Part shown: positions 44,164 through 52,907 of the stretch, in pieces
Position numbering within the stretch: position 1 is the first letter of the stretch
Layout: every line of letters starts with the position of its first letter
NCBI RefSeq assembly: GCF_034321785.1
Contig: NZ_JAXLPB010000002.1
Location: forward strand, 186,001-250,000
Reading direction: 5' to 3'
From: Fulvimarina uroteuthidis
GTDB taxonomy: Bacteria > Pseudomonadota > Alphaproteobacteria > Rhizobiales > Rhizobiaceae
DNA: 64,000 nucleotides
Program-made: the position numbers and the translations under genes
Notes under the pieces: model-generated
What the model was told of the DNA's origin: nothing
What the model saw: the letters and a program-made list of their open reading frames with translations, nothing else
Database searches by the model: none

Positions 44164-45426
44164 GTGGTCGTCACTCTCTTCATTCTGTTTTTCCTGCTGT
44201 TGATTGCCGGCGTCCCGGTGGCGTTCGCCCTCGCTGTCGCCTCGACTGCGGTCCTGGTGCTTTTCACTGACACGCCGCTGCTCCTCGTCGTCCAGAGAAT
44301 GTATTCCGGCCTCGACGTCTTTGCCTTGATGGCGATCCCGCTCTTTCTTTTTGCGGGCTACCTGATGAGCGAGGTCAAGATCTCAGAAAAGCTCGTCGCC
44401 CTCGCATCGGTGCCGTTCGGGCGGTTCAGGGGCGGTCTTTCACTTGTTGCGACCGGTTCGTCGGCGATCTTCGGTGCGATCTCCGGGTCGGCGAATGCAA
44501 CGACAGCCGCGATCGGCTCAGTGATGGTGCCCACCATGGCTCGTAAGGGTTACGACCAGGCCGATGCCGCAGCGACGGTCGCCGCATCCGGCATTCTCGG
44601 GCTGATCGTGCCACCAAGCATCACTATGGTCCTCTACGGCGTCGTCGCGGGAGTTTCGATCGGCGATCTATTCCTCAGCGGCATCGTCCCTGCCATTATC
44701 ATCGCAGCCGGTCTGATGGCGGTGAACTACGCCGTTGCGATCAGGAAGGGTTATGCGGCAGACGAGGCGGTTGGCCGTAAACAAGCTCTTCGAGCACTGC
44801 GCGACAGTCTCGTCGCGCTGCTGATGCCCCTCATTATCTTAGGCGGGATCTATTCTGGTGCCTTCACCCCTACAGAATCGGCAGCCATTGCCTGCGCCTA
44901 CGGTCTTCTCGTCGGCTTCTTTTGGTACCGCAACCTCAGCTTCGCCCGCACCATCGCGATCACGCGTAAGTCCGTGGAGGTCACGGCCTCGATTCTCTTC
45001 CTAATCGCAGCCTCAAATATCTTCACCTACATCCTGTCGGCCCAAAGCGTCCCGGCCAGACTGGCCAGCGGTCTGCTCGGCATCTCCGACAGCGCAGTTG
45101 TCATCCTTTTGATTATCCTCGTCATTCTCCTAGTCCTCGGGACCTTTCTCGACAATGTCGCGGCCGTCATTCTCATTACGCCGACCCTAATGCCAGTGAT
45201 CTCGGCCCTAGGCATTGATCCGATCTTCTTCGGCGTCTTCCTCGTGATGGCCGTTGCCGTCGGGCAAATCACTCCGCCGGTTGGGCTCAATCTGTTCATT
45301 GCGCAGGCTTTAACCGATCGCCGGTTCGAGGACGTGGTCGCGAGTTCTCTTCCCTACCTTGCCATGTACATCCTCCTCTTGATCTTCTTCATCTTCACAC
45401 CTGGCCTACTCTCGATCTTTTCGTAA
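44164..45426 (+). CDS. dctM: TRAP transporter large membrane subunit
   Basis: A DctM/SiaM-type permease of 420 residues with about 12 helices. Motifs are FGAISGSANATTAAIGSVMV, ASGILGLIVPPSITMVLYG, GAFTPTESAAIACAYG and VGQITPPVGLNLFIAQ, which mark the two inverted repeats that bind Na+ and substrate. The start is GTG 44164. The 261 bases after its stop hold only the aldolase promoter region. Confidence 0.94.
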   Translation: MVVTLFILFFLLLIAGVPVAFALAVASTAVLVLFTDTPLLLVVQRMYSGLDVFALMAIPLFLFAGYLMSEVKISEKLVALASVPFGRFRGGLSLVATGSSAIFGAISGSANATTAAIGSVMVPTMARKGYDQADAAATVAASGILGLIVPPSITMVLYGVVAGVSIGDLFLSGIVPAIIIAAGLMAVNYAVAIRKGYAADEAVGRKQALRALRDSLVALLMPLIILGGIYSGAFTPTESAAIACAYGLLVGFFWYRNLSFARTIAITRKSVEVTASILFLIAASNIFTYILSAQSVPARLASGLLGISDSAVVILLIILVILLVLGTFLDNVAAVILITPTLMPVISALGIDPIFFGVFLVMAVAVGQITPPVGLNLFIAQALTDRRFEDVVASSLPYLAMYILLLIFFIFTPGLLSIFS

Positions 45427-45687
45427 CTCCTCGAAGAGACGGTACTCGCAGTCAGATCGGTTCTGGACAGCACGCCGATGCCCCGGTCAAGTAGCGAGGC
45501 CACGGTTTACCGGATGTCGACAGCCGGGGTGGGGGCGAAGTTGTGCGACCCATTATGAATATGCAGCTAGCAAATAGCAGTTATTATGACTGACGATTGG
45601 AGTTCATCTGTCTATTCAGTAAATTTATTCCAGAAAGGCGGTTGAATTACTCGATCCGCCGTCAATACGCATAGGAGGAAACGTATT
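45427..45687. other. Intergenic region between dctM and the aldolase gene
   Basis: No gene is seen. It is AT-rich near 45555-45640, as expected for the promoter of the aldolase gene, but I could not fix -35 and -10 boxes with confidence. Confidence 0.4.
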
Positions 45688-46500
45688 ATGCTTGATCTTG
45701 GAAACCGTAAATCGATCTATCAGCCGGAGCAGCAGGGCTTAAAGTTCCCGGACCTGCCGGAATTCGACACGCCCGCGGAGGAGCGCAAGCACCGCAAAGA
45801 ACGGCTCGTTGCGGCATGCCGCTTCTTCGCTCAGCAGGGATTCGACTACGGATTCGCAGGCCATCTGACCATCCGCGATCCTGAGCGTCCGGAGCTCTAC
45901 TGGACCAACCCGATGGCGGTGCATTTCGCCAACGTGAATATGTCGAACCTGATCCTCGTCGACCACAAAGGCCAGGTCGTCGAAGGCGAGTATGCCGTAA
46001 ACCGGGCTGGCTTCGTCCTGCACGCCAACGTGCATGAAGCCCATCCAGATATCATCGCCATGTGCCATGCGCACACCGTTTACGGAACCGCGTTCTGCGC
46101 ACTCGGCCGTCCGATCGAGCCGATCACGCAGGATGCATGTGCGTTCTTCGAGGATCACGTCATCATCGGCGATGAAGCCGGGGCTGTCGCGGTTGAGAAC
46201 CATGCTGGTTCGAACGTTGCTGCAGCCTTCAAGGGCGTGAAGGCAGCGCTTCATCAAAACCATGGCCTTCTGACAGCCAGCCGCCATAGCATCGACTCCT
46301 GCGCCTTTTGGTTCGCAGCTCTCGAGCGCTGCTGCCAGCAGCAGCTGATGGTCGATGCGACTGGCCACAAGCAGACCTACGTTACGCCGGACCGGGCCCG
46401 TTACAGCCGTGAGCACGTTGGCAGCGAGTATATCGGCTGGCTCCACTTCCAAGCGGTCTACGAGCAGCTTGCTAAAGAACAGCCCGATATGTTCGACTGA
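45688..46500 (+). CDS. Class II aldolase/adducin family protein
   Basis: This 270-residue protein has zinc-ligand histidines in CHAHTVYGTAF (near residue 130) and the later LHQNHGLLTA, with a catalytic-type Glu near EFDTPAEER. Family members are fuculose-phosphate aldolases or decarboxylases and related enzymes. The extended N terminus (GLKFPDLPEFDTPAEERKHR) is typical of members linked to TRAP transporters. GGAGGAAACG precedes ATG. It likely acts on what dctPQM brings in. Confidence 0.85.
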   Translation: MLDLGNRKSIYQPEQQGLKFPDLPEFDTPAEERKHRKERLVAACRFFAQQGFDYGFAGHLTIRDPERPELYWTNPMAVHFANVNMSNLILVDHKGQVVEGEYAVNRAGFVLHANVHEAHPDIIAMCHAHTVYGTAFCALGRPIEPITQDACAFFEDHVIIGDEAGAVAVENHAGSNVAAAFKGVKAALHQNHGLLTASRHSIDSCAFWFAALERCCQQQLMVDATGHKQTYVTPDRARYSREHVGSEYIGWLHFQAVYEQLAKEQPDMFD

Positions 46501-46544
46501 GGCTGTAGCTTAGTTCAAAGAATTCGACGTTTAGAAAGCGGAAT

Positions 46545-46570
46545 AAGGGCGCCCACAACGCGGCGCCCTT
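46545..46570 (+). terminator. Aldolase gene terminator, abutting the IS insertion
   Basis: AAGGGCGCC (46545-46553) and GGCGCCCTT (46562-46570) form a nine-base stem with an eight-base loop. The IS element's TA target starts in its last base, so any T tract has been displaced. Confidence 0.75.
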
Positions 46571-46571
46571 A

Positions 46572-47478
46572 GAGCCCGTCCGGAAAGGGTTGAATAATCG
46601 GGGTGGCGATGATTCCAGAAGGTGTCTTAAGCCTGATCTGGAAGAGCCATGTGGACCCCGACCACTCGCGCGGAGCATAACCGCGATCACCTTCGCTACG
46701 AAACAGACCTCACCGACGCGGAATGGGAAATTCTCGAACCGTTTCTGCCGAAGCCGAAGGCAGTGGGACGACCGCTGAAGTGGCCGCTTCGCGAGATCGT
46801 CAACGCCATCTTCTATGTGCTGCGTGGCGGGATAGGCTGGCGGTTGCTCCCCAGCGACCTGCCGCCCAAGAGCACGGTCTTCGATCACTTCAGCCGCTGG
46901 CGCGATGAGGGCGTCTTCGCCAGCATCAACCACCGTCTCGTGATGGCGGACCGCGAGCGGGTTGGTCGAGAGGCCTCCCCGAGCGCCGCCGTGATCGACA
47001 GCCAGAGCGTCAAAACCACCGAAAGCGGTGGACCAAAGGGCTATGACGCCGGAAAGAAGGTCGCCGGGCGCAAGCTGCAGGCGATGGTCGATACGGACGG
47101 AAGAGCGCTCGTCATCGAACCCCAGCCCGCGAACATCCAGGATCGTGACGGCGCTGGTTCCATTCTCAAAGTGTCCCGCAAATCATATCCGTTCGTCGAG
47201 AAGGCCTTCGCCGACAGCGCCTATTCAGGCGACCGGCCGAAGGACGCCTCGCCGATCGACATCGAGATCGTCAGGAAGCCGCCTGATCAGGTCGGCTTTG
47301 CCGTTCACCCCCGCCGCTGGGTCGTCGAGAGGTTCTTCGGCTGGATCAGCCGAAACCGAAGGCTCTGGAAGGATCCCGAAGCGACGATCGCCTCCGCGAC
47401 TGCCTTCCTCTATGCCGCCTCCGTCATAATCCGCATAAGACGTCTCGGGCGTGCATCATGACCTTTCCGGACGGACTC
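46572..47478 (+). mobile_element. Intact IS5-family insertion sequence with TA target duplication
   Basis: The 17-bp terminal inverted repeats GAGCCCGTCCGGAAAGG (46572-46588) and CCTTTCCGGACGGACTC (47462-47478) differ at one base. TA is duplicated at 46570-46571 and 47479-47480. The element is about 907 bp with one transposase gene and no frameshift. Confidence 0.92.
46649..47461 (+). CDS. IS5-family transposase (DDE)
   Basis: This 270-residue transposase has the IS5 opening LTDAEWEILEPFLPKPKAVG, VLRGGIGWRLLP, first Asp in AAVIDSQSVKTTESGG, second Asp in AFADSAYSGDR and Glu in RWVVERFFGWISRNRRL, all in order. It is in one frame and apparently functional. It lies inside the intact IS. Confidence 0.95.
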   Translation: MWTPTTRAEHNRDHLRYETDLTDAEWEILEPFLPKPKAVGRPLKWPLREIVNAIFYVLRGGIGWRLLPSDLPPKSTVFDHFSRWRDEGVFASINHRLVMADRERVGREASPSAAVIDSQSVKTTESGGPKGYDAGKKVAGRKLQAMVDTDGRALVIEPQPANIQDRDGAGSILKVSRKSYPFVEKAFADSAYSGDRPKDASPIDIEIVRKPPDQVGFAVHPRRWVVERFFGWISRNRRLWKDPEATIASATAFLYAASVIIRIRRLGRAS

Positions 47479-47659
47479 TAAGCTGACTCGACGATTAGGA
47501 CGTACGATCTTGTTCATCCTGCATTAATATTGTTGCTTGATGGCAACATCTACGAATTCTGAAAATCATGTAGTGGAACTGCCTGTTCTCCTTACGCGTA
47601 TAACTCCCGGAATTGGAAAATCATCTGTCTCTATTGCGCTAAACTAAGGGAGAAAATGT

Positions 47660-48057
47660 ATGACGAAGACCTTGAAATGCTTCTTTCTCGCTTCCGCGCT
47701 TTCAGCAGGGAGCCTGCCAGCACACGCGAACGAAACCATCGTCATTTGTAAGGAAACAATGGCATCCCCTCCGGCTGCGGCAGGATGCTTGGTGTCGGCG
47801 TTGTCATTCATGAATTCTTGGCCGATCAGCCTTTTGGCCCCAATGGCGAGATCATGAAGGTTCTGGCCATGCCTGTTGAGGTCGTTTCCGGCAACATCGA
47901 GATTGCGAAGCGCGAGCGTGGTGCAGGAGCCAAAGTGCTCGCTACGGCGACGGGGATCAGCGTAGACGCTATTGAAGAAAATGGTGGCGTCTTCGGTGGT
48001 GGCCTCTCGGGTGGTCGCGGTAGCTTCTTCCGTAAGAATTTTGGCATCCGCTTCTAA
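47660..48057 (+). pseudogene. Small secreted protein with frameshift (unknown family), Gly-rich C terminus
   Basis: ATG 47660 (GGGAG upstream) opens a clear signal peptide (MTKTLKCFFLASALSAGSLP, cut after AHA). Near 47785 the frame slips by one. The next phase runs LGVGVVIHEFLADQPFGPNG and on to a 55-residue tail EIAKRERGAGAKVLATATGI then FGGGLSGGRGSFFRKNFGIRF. With one base repaired it would be a secreted protein of about 131 residues. The tail is shared almost exactly with the next gene. I do not recognise the family; the frameshift could be real or a sequence error. Confidence 0.6.
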
Positions 48058-48103
48058 TCGGTGCGCACGTCACTTGGCTCCGGCGGACAGACGTTCGCCG
48101 GAG
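47893..48103 (+). repeat. 211-bp direct repeat, copy A
   Basis: Matches 48678-48888 with about four substitutions, at a constant 785-bp offset. It covers the last 55 codons of the frameshifted gene plus 46 bases after its stop, including a GC-rich stretch with inverted GGCTCCGGCGGA/TCGCCGGAG half-arms that may form its terminator. Confidence 0.92.
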
Positions 48104-48131
48104 GTAGCTCACCAAATTCATGGAGATTCCT

Positions 48132-48842
48132 ATGAAAAACGTCTTGACTACCGCTGCCTTCGCGCTTTCGCTTGCCGTTTTGGCTGTGCCAGCTTCCGCT
48201 GCGGTCCTTTTTGACTCCCTTGATCCCTGCATTGGGGCCCGTAAGAAGTTTAAGCAGATCCGCCATGACGCCCTGACCGCTCACGACCGCGCTATCGCCA
48301 TGACAAGCGCCGCAGAACTGACGGATGGGTACAAAACGGCTTGGGTTGAGGCTAAGCGCATGCAGCTCCGACCAATCTTTGACGAACATGTCGCACCGGA
48401 ACTGACGAAGTATGGTGTTGCAGATTTTGACACTGCATACACGACTTGGTTCGACAGCCAGTTGGCCGCGTACACGACCCAGGAACTTGACGCGCTCATC
48501 ACAAACAACATGCGGGAAGACCTGAGGAAGCTCGCTCTCGATGCGAAGAACGCAGACGTCAACATGCTTGGAGAGCAGAAGGCCAAGCTCAACGAGCAAT
48601 GCAAGATGGATGTGGCGAACCAAGTGTTCCGCGGCACGGTGACCGTCGCCGTGACGCCCTTCGGCGCAATCGCGCGGAACATCGAGATTGCGAAGCGCGA
48701 GCGTGGTGCAGGAGCCAAAGTGCTCGCTACGGCGACGGGGATCAGCGTGGACGCCATTGAAGAAAATGGTGGCGTCTTCGGTGGTGGCCTCTCGGGTGGT
48801 CGCGGTAGCTTCTTCCGTAAGAATTTGGGCATCCGCTTCTAA
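48132..48842 (+). CDS. Secreted protein of unknown family with the same Gly-rich C terminus
   Basis: The 236-residue protein has a signal peptide over residues 1-23 (MKNVLTTAAFALSLAVLAVP, cut after ASA). The mature part is mostly helical, with LDPCIGARKKF and NEQCKMDVANQ holding the only two mature cysteines. A short hydrophobic bend (FRGTVTVAVTPFGAIA) precedes the tail EIAKRERGAGAKVL and FGGGLSGGRGSFF. No catalytic motif is seen and I do not recognise it. GGAG stands before ATG 48132. The 5' two thirds are unrelated to the gene before it. Confidence 0.7.
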   Translation: MKNVLTTAAFALSLAVLAVPASAAVLFDSLDPCIGARKKFKQIRHDALTAHDRAIAMTSAAELTDGYKTAWVEAKRMQLRPIFDEHVAPELTKYGVADFDTAYTTWFDSQLAAYTTQELDALITNNMREDLRKLALDAKNADVNMLGEQKAKLNEQCKMDVANQVFRGTVTVAVTPFGAIARNIEIAKRERGAGAKVLATATGISVDAIEENGGVFGGGLSGGRGSFFRKNLGIRF

Positions 48843-48888
48843 TCGGTGCGCACGTCACTTGGCTCCGGCGGACAGACGTCCGCCGGAG
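48678..48888 (+). repeat. 211-bp direct repeat, copy B
   Basis: Second copy of 47893-48103. Of the three coding differences two are silent (Val, Ala) and one changes Phe to Leu near the end. Confidence 0.92.
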
Positions 48889-49186
48889 CCAATACGTTTA
48901 ACAATTTGGGCCCGTGAACCAGAAACAGTCACTTATGCCCATGTCTCTAATGCTGAAAATATCCCAGCTACCGATCAATGCCAAAATTAAGCTGGCAGGA
49001 CTTTTTGAACCTCTCAGGCTATTATAGCGCTTACGGTCCATATCATAGCTTATTGACCCATGTATGCGTTCTCTGCAATTTAAGCATCTCGATCGGCATA
49101 GGCCATTTTGCATGGTTTATTTATCAACGGATCAATACCATTCGCTTGCCTCTCGATTGGTGACCGACCAGTATGCGGAGATTGTG
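48889..49186. other. Intergenic stretch ahead of vapBC
   Basis: About 300 bases with lower GC. No gene is supported; short open frames here have no family features. It should contain the vapBC promoter. Confidence 0.4.
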
Positions 49187-49486
49187 ATGAAGCTCTACGA
49201 ATTGCCAATGCAGGAAAATGGACGCGTTGTGCTGCCCGCAGACCTGCGCAAGTCTCTGGGGCTTTCGAAGGGCGACAAGGTCCTGATCGAAGCCGAGGGC
49301 GACGAGGTCAAGTTGACCACAGCACGGTTACGGCGCAAACGGGCTCAAGCCATTGCCAAGAAGTACGCGCGCCCAGGCGTTAGCGTCGTCGACGAGTTTC
49401 TCGCCGAAAAGCGCGTTGAAGCCGAACGCGAAATAGCGCGGATCGAACCGGATGCAGAAACAGATGAGAACGGTGGCGGTTCGTGA
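49187..49486 (+). CDS. vapB: AbrB/SpoVT-type antitoxin of a VapBC pair
   Basis: This 99-residue protein has a swapped-hairpin AbrB DNA-binding domain at residues 1-45 (LPMQENGRVVLPADLRKSLGL then SKGDKVLIEAEGDEVKL). A basic then acidic helical tail should wrap the toxin. The start at 49187 (MKLYELPMQ) fits the domain. It overlaps vapC as GTGA. Confidence 0.88.
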   Translation: MKLYELPMQENGRVVLPADLRKSLGLSKGDKVLIEAEGDEVKLTTARLRRKRAQAIAKKYARPGVSVVDEFLAEKRVEAEREIARIEPDAETDENGGGS

Positions 49487-49875
49487 TCGCCTGCGTCATC
49501 GATACGTCGGCGATTCTCGCTTATGCCTTCGCCGAGCGAGGTGCCGCCAATGTCGAGCGCTGGATCGATGGCGGTGCGGCGGCCTCGACTCTCACAGTTC
49601 AGGAAGCCGTCTCGAAGCTGTGTCAGAGCGGCATGAGCCGCAACGAGGCGGAGGACCTGATCCTGTCGCTCGGGCTGGTCATCCAGGATCTCGATCTTGA
49701 CCTTGCGTTCAGCGCAGGGGCCATGTTCGACCTGACGAAACCTTACGGTCTAAGCCACGGGGATCGCGCCTGCCTCGCCCTTGGACAGAAGCTTTCCGTT
49801 CCGGTGGTTACCGCCGATAAGGCGTGGTCGAAGGTCGCGGCCGATCTCGGACTGAGGATCGAGCAGTTTCGCTGA
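49483..49875 (+). CDS. vapC: PIN-domain ribonuclease toxin VapC
   Basis: A 130-residue PIN domain. Acidic residues are in order: Asp in ACVIDTSAILAYAF (about residue 7), Glu in LTVQEAVSKL, Asp in SHGDRACLALGQ and Asp in VVTADKAWSKV. VapC toxins cut specific tRNAs or rRNA. The start is GTG 49483, overlapping the antitoxin stop by four bases. Confidence 0.9.
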   Translation: MIACVIDTSAILAYAFAERGAANVERWIDGGAAASTLTVQEAVSKLCQSGMSRNEAEDLILSLGLVIQDLDLDLAFSAGAMFDLTKPYGLSHGDRACLALGQKLSVPVVTADKAWSKVAADLGLRIEQFR

Positions 49876-50028
49876 GATAGCTGAACTCGACCGAACGGGC
49901 AAATGGGGCCGAAAGCGGACGGTCAGCTTCGAAACGGTAGAAACGAAAAGATGCCGTGTCGAGAACAGTCACGGTGGATGGAGCCGCCGATCCGCGGATA
50001 TTTCAAGATTGGAAATCTGCGACCCGTC

Positions 50029-50048
50029 AGCCTACAAACTCGTAGGCT
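50029..50048. terminator. Short hairpin between convergent vapC and kinase genes
   Basis: AGCCTAC (50029-50035) and GTAGGCT (50042-50048) form a seven-base stem. There is no T run, so the terminator role is tentative. Nothing else is seen in 49876-50136. Confidence 0.35.
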
Positions 50049-50136
50049 AGCAGGGAACATGCTGTAGGAAACTGCGACAGCCGGTCGGCGGGCTGCGAGC
50101 AATATAGCATTGTAAGCCTTTTTGCATGGCAGAGCT

Positions 50137-51741
50137 TCAGCAAGACGCGCTTCGCGCGACGGCCTGTAGGCTCTTGAAGGTGTCAAAGCGCTTTCGATGC
50201 ACGTCCCGCGTCGCATCGTCGACGGTGATAGTCTCGGCGAAACGGCTCATCGACTCCATCGCCTCGGCGATGCTTTTGAAGGCAATTCCAGCGACTGCGC
50301 CGAGGATGGCGGAGCCGAGGATGACCGGCTCCTCGACATCCGGGATGGCGAATTCCATGCCGGACGCATCTGCGAGGATCTGGCGCACGACCGGATGGCG
50401 CCCAGCACCGCCGCTGAGGACGACGCGAGCGATGGCAATGCCCTGTCGTTCCTGAGCCTCGACGATCTGGCGAAGGCCGTAGCCTACGCCGCAAAGGCCG
50501 GCGACGTAAAGGGCGAGGAGCGAGTCCAGATCGTCGTCCATGCCCAGGCCGGCGATGACCGCGCGGGTCTTGGGGTCGGCGTAAGGTGCGCGGTTGCCGA
50601 GAAATTCTGGAACGACGTGGACGCCGCTTGCGAGCTTCACTGCATCGCCGGGGCTCTCCACCCGGTGGGCAGCCTGCACGGCGAGCCAGTCCGGCAACGA
50701 CATGCCGGCCTTTCGGGCTTCGACTTCGGCCTTGGCGGAAAACGGATGATGGCGCAGGAGATGGGCGATCGCGGCCCCAGCCGCCGACTGGCCGCCCTCG
50801 TTGAGCCACAGGCCGGGCACCATCGCATCGTAATACGGACCCCAGACGCCCGGCACGAAGACCGGCTCCGTCGTCGTCGTCATGGTGCAGGACGAGGTGC
50901 CGAAGACGTAGGCGAGGTTCGATTCGGCGCCGCCCTCGGGCCCGACCGTACCGACCCCGCCTGCATGGGAATCAATCAGACCAGCGCCGACTGGCGTTCC
51001 GGGAAGCAGACCGAGCTCGCGGGCCGCTTCCGTCGTCAAACCTTCACCAAGCGCGGTGCCGGGCGAGACCACGCGCGTGCCGATGCGCTCGAAGCCTTCG
51101 TCGGCGAGAGCGCCGAGACCGATGGCGCGGAAATAGTCGGCGTCCCAGCGCTTCTCGTGGGCGAGATAGGTCCACTTGCAGGTGACCGTACAACTGGACC
51201 GCTCGAGCGCGCCGGTCGCGCGCCATGTGAGGAAGTCGGTGAGGTCGAAGAACTGCCAGGCGGCCTCGAAGATCTCCGGCCGGTTCTCCCTCAGCCAGAG
51301 CAGTTTGGGCGTTTGCATCTCCGGCGAGATCGTGCCGCCCACATAGCGCAGCACCTCATGCTCGCCGGCATTGATACGTCGGGCCTGATCCGCCGCCCGA
51401 TGGTCCATCCAGACGATGACGTCGCGCTCAGGCGCTGTGGCGTCCGAAACCGGCAGGGATCGACCGCCTTCGCCGAGGACGACAAGGGAACAGGTCGCGT
51501 CGAAGCCAATCCCCGCAATTGTTTCGGAAGGAACGGTCGATGCTTTGAGAGCGCCCTTCACCGATCGGCAGACAGCCTCCCAGATGCCGGTACTCGACTG
51601 CTCGACGATGCCGCCGGGTGCCTTCGTCATGGCGATCGGCGCCTTGTCGCTGCCGAGCATCCGGCCTGCCCGGTCGAAGACGCCGGCGCGTGCGCTTCCC
51701 GTCCCGACGTCGACGCCGAGGAGATGGATATCGCCCGCCAT
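50137..51741 (-). CDS. FGGY-family D-ribulokinase
   Basis: A 534-residue sugar kinase with the phosphate-1 motif HLLGVDVGTGSARAGVFD, WMDHRAADQARRINA, the GAGLIDSHAGGVGTVG loop with catalytic Asp near residue 260, adenosine-site LSGGAGRHPVVRQILAD and the DGNR-like FLGNRAPYADP. Similarity pattern is of the D-ribulokinase (YDR109C/FGGY) branch. It lies two bases from the ribitol dehydrogenase gene, which would make its D-ribulose substrate. Confidence 0.88.
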   Translation of the reverse strand: MAGDIHLLGVDVGTGSARAGVFDRAGRMLGSDKAPIAMTKAPGGIVEQSSTGIWEAVCRSVKGALKASTVPSETIAGIGFDATCSLVVLGEGGRSLPVSDATAPERDVIVWMDHRAADQARRINAGEHEVLRYVGGTISPEMQTPKLLWLRENRPEIFEAAWQFFDLTDFLTWRATGALERSSCTVTCKWTYLAHEKRWDADYFRAIGLGALADEGFERIGTRVVSPGTALGEGLTTEAARELGLLPGTPVGAGLIDSHAGGVGTVGPEGGAESNLAYVFGTSSCTMTTTTEPVFVPGVWGPYYDAMVPGLWLNEGGQSAAGAAIAHLLRHHPFSAKAEVEARKAGMSLPDWLAVQAAHRVESPGDAVKLASGVHVVPEFLGNRAPYADPKTRAVIAGLGMDDDLDSLLALYVAGLCGVGYGLRQIVEAQERQGIAIARVVLSGGAGRHPVVRQILADASGMEFAIPDVEEPVILGSAILGAVAGIAFKSIAEAMESMSRFAETITVDDATRDVHRKRFDTFKSLQAVARSASC

Positions 51742-51743
51742 CC

Positions 51744-52469
51744 CTAGAGCTCCACGCTGTTCGGCAGGATGACGAGGTCGCGCACGACGACGTTACGGGG
51801 CCGCGTTACCATGAAGAGAACGCATTCCGCGACTTCACGCGCCTCCATCAGGGAGCCGTTGGCGAGAGCCTCGTCCTTCTTCGCCTGTGGCCACGAATCG
51901 ATGAGGGCCGTGACGACGGGCCCGGGAAGCACCGCGCCCATCCTCACGCCATGTTTCGAAACCTGCTGACGGGTCGCGTGGAGAAAAGCCTGCACGGCAT
52001 ATTTCGAAGCGGTGTAGACCGGCTCCCACTTCACAGGAATGACGCCGGCGACCGAGGACGTGAACAGGATATCGCCGGTTCCGCGTTCGATCATGCTCGG
52101 CAGCACGGCCCTGACTGACCGGAACGCGGCGTTGACGTTGAGGTTGAGGACGCGGTCCCAGACGTCCGGGTCGCCTTCCGCCGCCTCGCCGCCGACATAA
52201 GCGCCGGCATTCGCGTGGAAGATGTCGCACGGTCCTGCGAGCGCCTCGATCCGCTCCCGGAGGCGCGAGACCTCGGGGCCGTCGAAGAGATCGAGGGTGA
52301 GGGCGAGGGCGCGCTCGCCGAGCTCCGACTTGAGCGTCTCGAGCTTCTCCGCATCGCGGTCGATCAGCACCACCTTTGCGCCGTTCTCGATGAGGATGCG
52401 GGCGCATTCGAGCCCGATCCCCGAGGCCGCGCCGGTGATCGCGGCGGTCTTTCCGTCGAGTTTGGTCAT
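51744..52469 (-). CDS. rbtD: Ribitol 2-dehydrogenase-like SDR
   Basis: A 241-residue short-chain dehydrogenase with KTAAITGAASGIGLECARIL (NAD loop), HANAGAYVGG, catalytic Ser in FTSSVAGVIPVKWEP and YTASKYAVQAF (Tyr-x3-Lys). The ending VRDLVILPNSVEL and the HANAGAYVGG stretch resemble rhizobial RbtD enzymes, which oxidise ribitol to D-ribulose. It precedes the D-ribulokinase in the same direction. Confidence 0.82.
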   Translation of the reverse strand: MTKLDGKTAAITGAASGIGLECARILIENGAKVVLIDRDAEKLETLKSELGERALALTLDLFDGPEVSRLRERIEALAGPCDIFHANAGAYVGGEAAEGDPDVWDRVLNLNVNAAFRSVRAVLPSMIERGTGDILFTSSVAGVIPVKWEPVYTASKYAVQAFLHATRQQVSKHGVRMGAVLPGPVVTALIDSWPQAKKDEALANGSLMEAREVAECVLFMVTRPRNVVVRDLVILPNSVEL

Positions 52470-52484
52470 GAGGTCGTTTCCTTA

Positions 52485-52907
52485 TTAGCGGCCGTGGCTG
52501 GCGCGCGAGCGCCGGGCGAGCGAGTCGACGATCACGGCGATGGCGAGCACAGCACCGGTAATCATGTAGCGCAGCGATCCCGAGAGGTTCAGAAGTGTCA
52601 GCCCGTTCGAGATCGCCTGGATGACGAGGACGCCTAGGAGGGCCGACCAGGCCGAGCCGCGCCCGCCGAAAAGCGAGGTTCCGCCGATGACGGCGGCTGC
52701 AATCGCGTTGAGGTTGACGTCTCCGGCGCCGGCCTGCTGGCTGGCGGAGGCGAGGCGGGCTGCCGAGAAGACACCGCCGAGCGCCGCCAGCGAAGAGCAG
52801 AGGACGAAGGCCGATAGGCGAATGCGGCGCACGTCGATGCCCGACCGCCGGGCAGCCTCCGCATTACCGCCGACGGCGAACAGAGAGCGCCCCCACTTCG
52901 TGCGGGT
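52485..52907 (-). pseudogene. Sugar ABC transporter permease (RbsC type), C-terminal stub
   Basis: The last 140 residues of a permease: TRTKWGRSLFAVGGNAEAAR RS, SAFVLCSSLAALGGVFSAAR (helix), GTSLFGGRGSAWSALLGVLV, and a final helix before the stop. The N-terminal half is missing; at 52908 the frame runs into an IS91-like transposase. It stands just ahead of ribitol dehydrogenase and was probably the ribitol importer. Confidence 0.85.

Noticed and set aside
48978..49163. 61-codon frame upstream of vapB
   Set aside because: No ribosome site, no family features, low-complexity translation; treated as intergenic.
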